This document shows, piece after piece, positions 63,865-64,000 of a stretch of 64,000 nucleotides of DNA. Both the position numbers and the translations under genes were made by a program. The notes below the pieces were generated by a model that saw nothing but the letters and a program-made list of their open reading frames with translations, did no database searches and had not been told where the DNA came from. Each line of letters starts with the position of its first letter. Positions within the stretch are counted from its first letter, which is position 1. Origin of the DNA: Melioribacter sp. (lineage in GTDB: Bacteria > Bacteroidota > Ignavibacteria > Ignavibacteriales > Melioribacteraceae); contig JAHEZQ010000006.1 in NCBI GenBank assembly GCA_023250955.1, positions 62,001 through 126,000 on the forward strand. Reading direction: 5' to 3'.

Positions 63865-64000
63865 TTAATATCTGTAATAATCCGGCTTGTAAGGACCTTC
63901 AGCTTTCACACCAATATATTTTGCCTGCTTCTCATTCAGCAGCTCCAATTCAACCCCGATTTTTTCTAAATGCAATCTTGCTACTTGTTCATCGAGATGT
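63865..64000 (-). CDS. ahcY: Adenosylhomocysteinase, C-terminal end, cut by window
   Basis: The last 44 codons read [20 protein letters not shown] ... then [17 protein letters not shown] and stop, which matches the invariant C-terminus of S-adenosylhomocysteine hydrolases (GPYKPDHYRY type). The Lys-Pro-Asp-x-Tyr-Arg-Tyr tail contributes to NAD binding by the neighbouring subunit. It recycles S-adenosylhomocysteine to homocysteine and adenosine. The rest lies beyond the window. Confidence 0.93.
   Translation of the reverse strand, partial: HLDEQVARLHLEKIGVELELLNEKQAKYIGVKAEGPYKPDYYRY

Overview
The window comes from an AT-rich genome of the Bacteroidota/Chlorobi side of bacteria, most probably Ignavibacteriota (Ignavibacteriales). 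Evidence in the sequence: secreted proteins with a type IX secretion C-terminal domain carrying the motif NYPNPFNPST; a PorQ/PorV-type barrel; a CBM9-DUF5916 barrel protein; a PilMN-PilO-secretin type IV pilus locus with short MGQQQ-type pilin-like proteins. This is chromosomal core/accessory sequence. I see no rRNA, tRNA, CRISPR array, insertion sequence or prophage.

Layout. 1-4.2 kb (minus): sensory proteins, namely the end-truncated receiver-kinase, a hybrid histidine kinase with three receivers, and its probable own N-terminal sensor half separated by a frameshift. 4.3-13.4 kb (minus): a type IV pilus / type II secretion-like operon, read from a promoter near 13.5 kb: two tandem pilin-like genes, a terminator, then pilC, pilB, pilT, a pilM-pilN fusion, pilO-like and a secretin. 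13.7-20 kb: aspS, pdxB, a frameshifted M28 peptidase with a T9SS tail, and an Lrp-type regulator directly upstream of glnA. 20-35.5 kb (mostly minus): a frameshifted fibronectin-III/T9SS protein, an RNA m5C methyltransferase, a TolB-like propeller, lgt, ccmB-ccmA, a T9SS-type metalloprotease, an FG-GAP protein, a hotdog thioesterase, bamD, htpX, a PorQ-like barrel and a TPR protein. 35.6-44.6 kb: pyruvate dehydrogenase complex (lpdA, aceF, aceE) interrupted by two plus-strand genes. 44.8-52.4 kb: small membrane/envelope genes, a LytS-LytTR pair, a CDF transporter, a CorA homologue with a changed signature and a haem-binding protein. 52.5-61 kb: mfd, a Lon-like AAA protease, pyk and a radical SAM enzyme. 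61-63.8 kb: a secreted small protein, a multi-TM protein, a PAS-histidine kinase and a receiver. The window ends in the 3' part of ahcY.

Points of most interest: (a) at least three, probably four, genes are split by what look like single-base indels, usually at short homopolymers, so either the assembly has residual errors or this strain is losing these genes; (b) the interdomain linkers of the E2 subunit (aceF) are built from arrays of degenerate heptanucleotide repeats inside the coding sequence; (c) the two pilin-like proteins have no Glu at position 5 and no canonical leader, and the PilT homologue lacks the acidic pair of the Asp box; (d) short palindromic intergenic repeats of at least two families lie at gene ends; (e) the CorA homologue has SMN instead of GMN. 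All functional assignments are from motif reading by eye; no database search was run.
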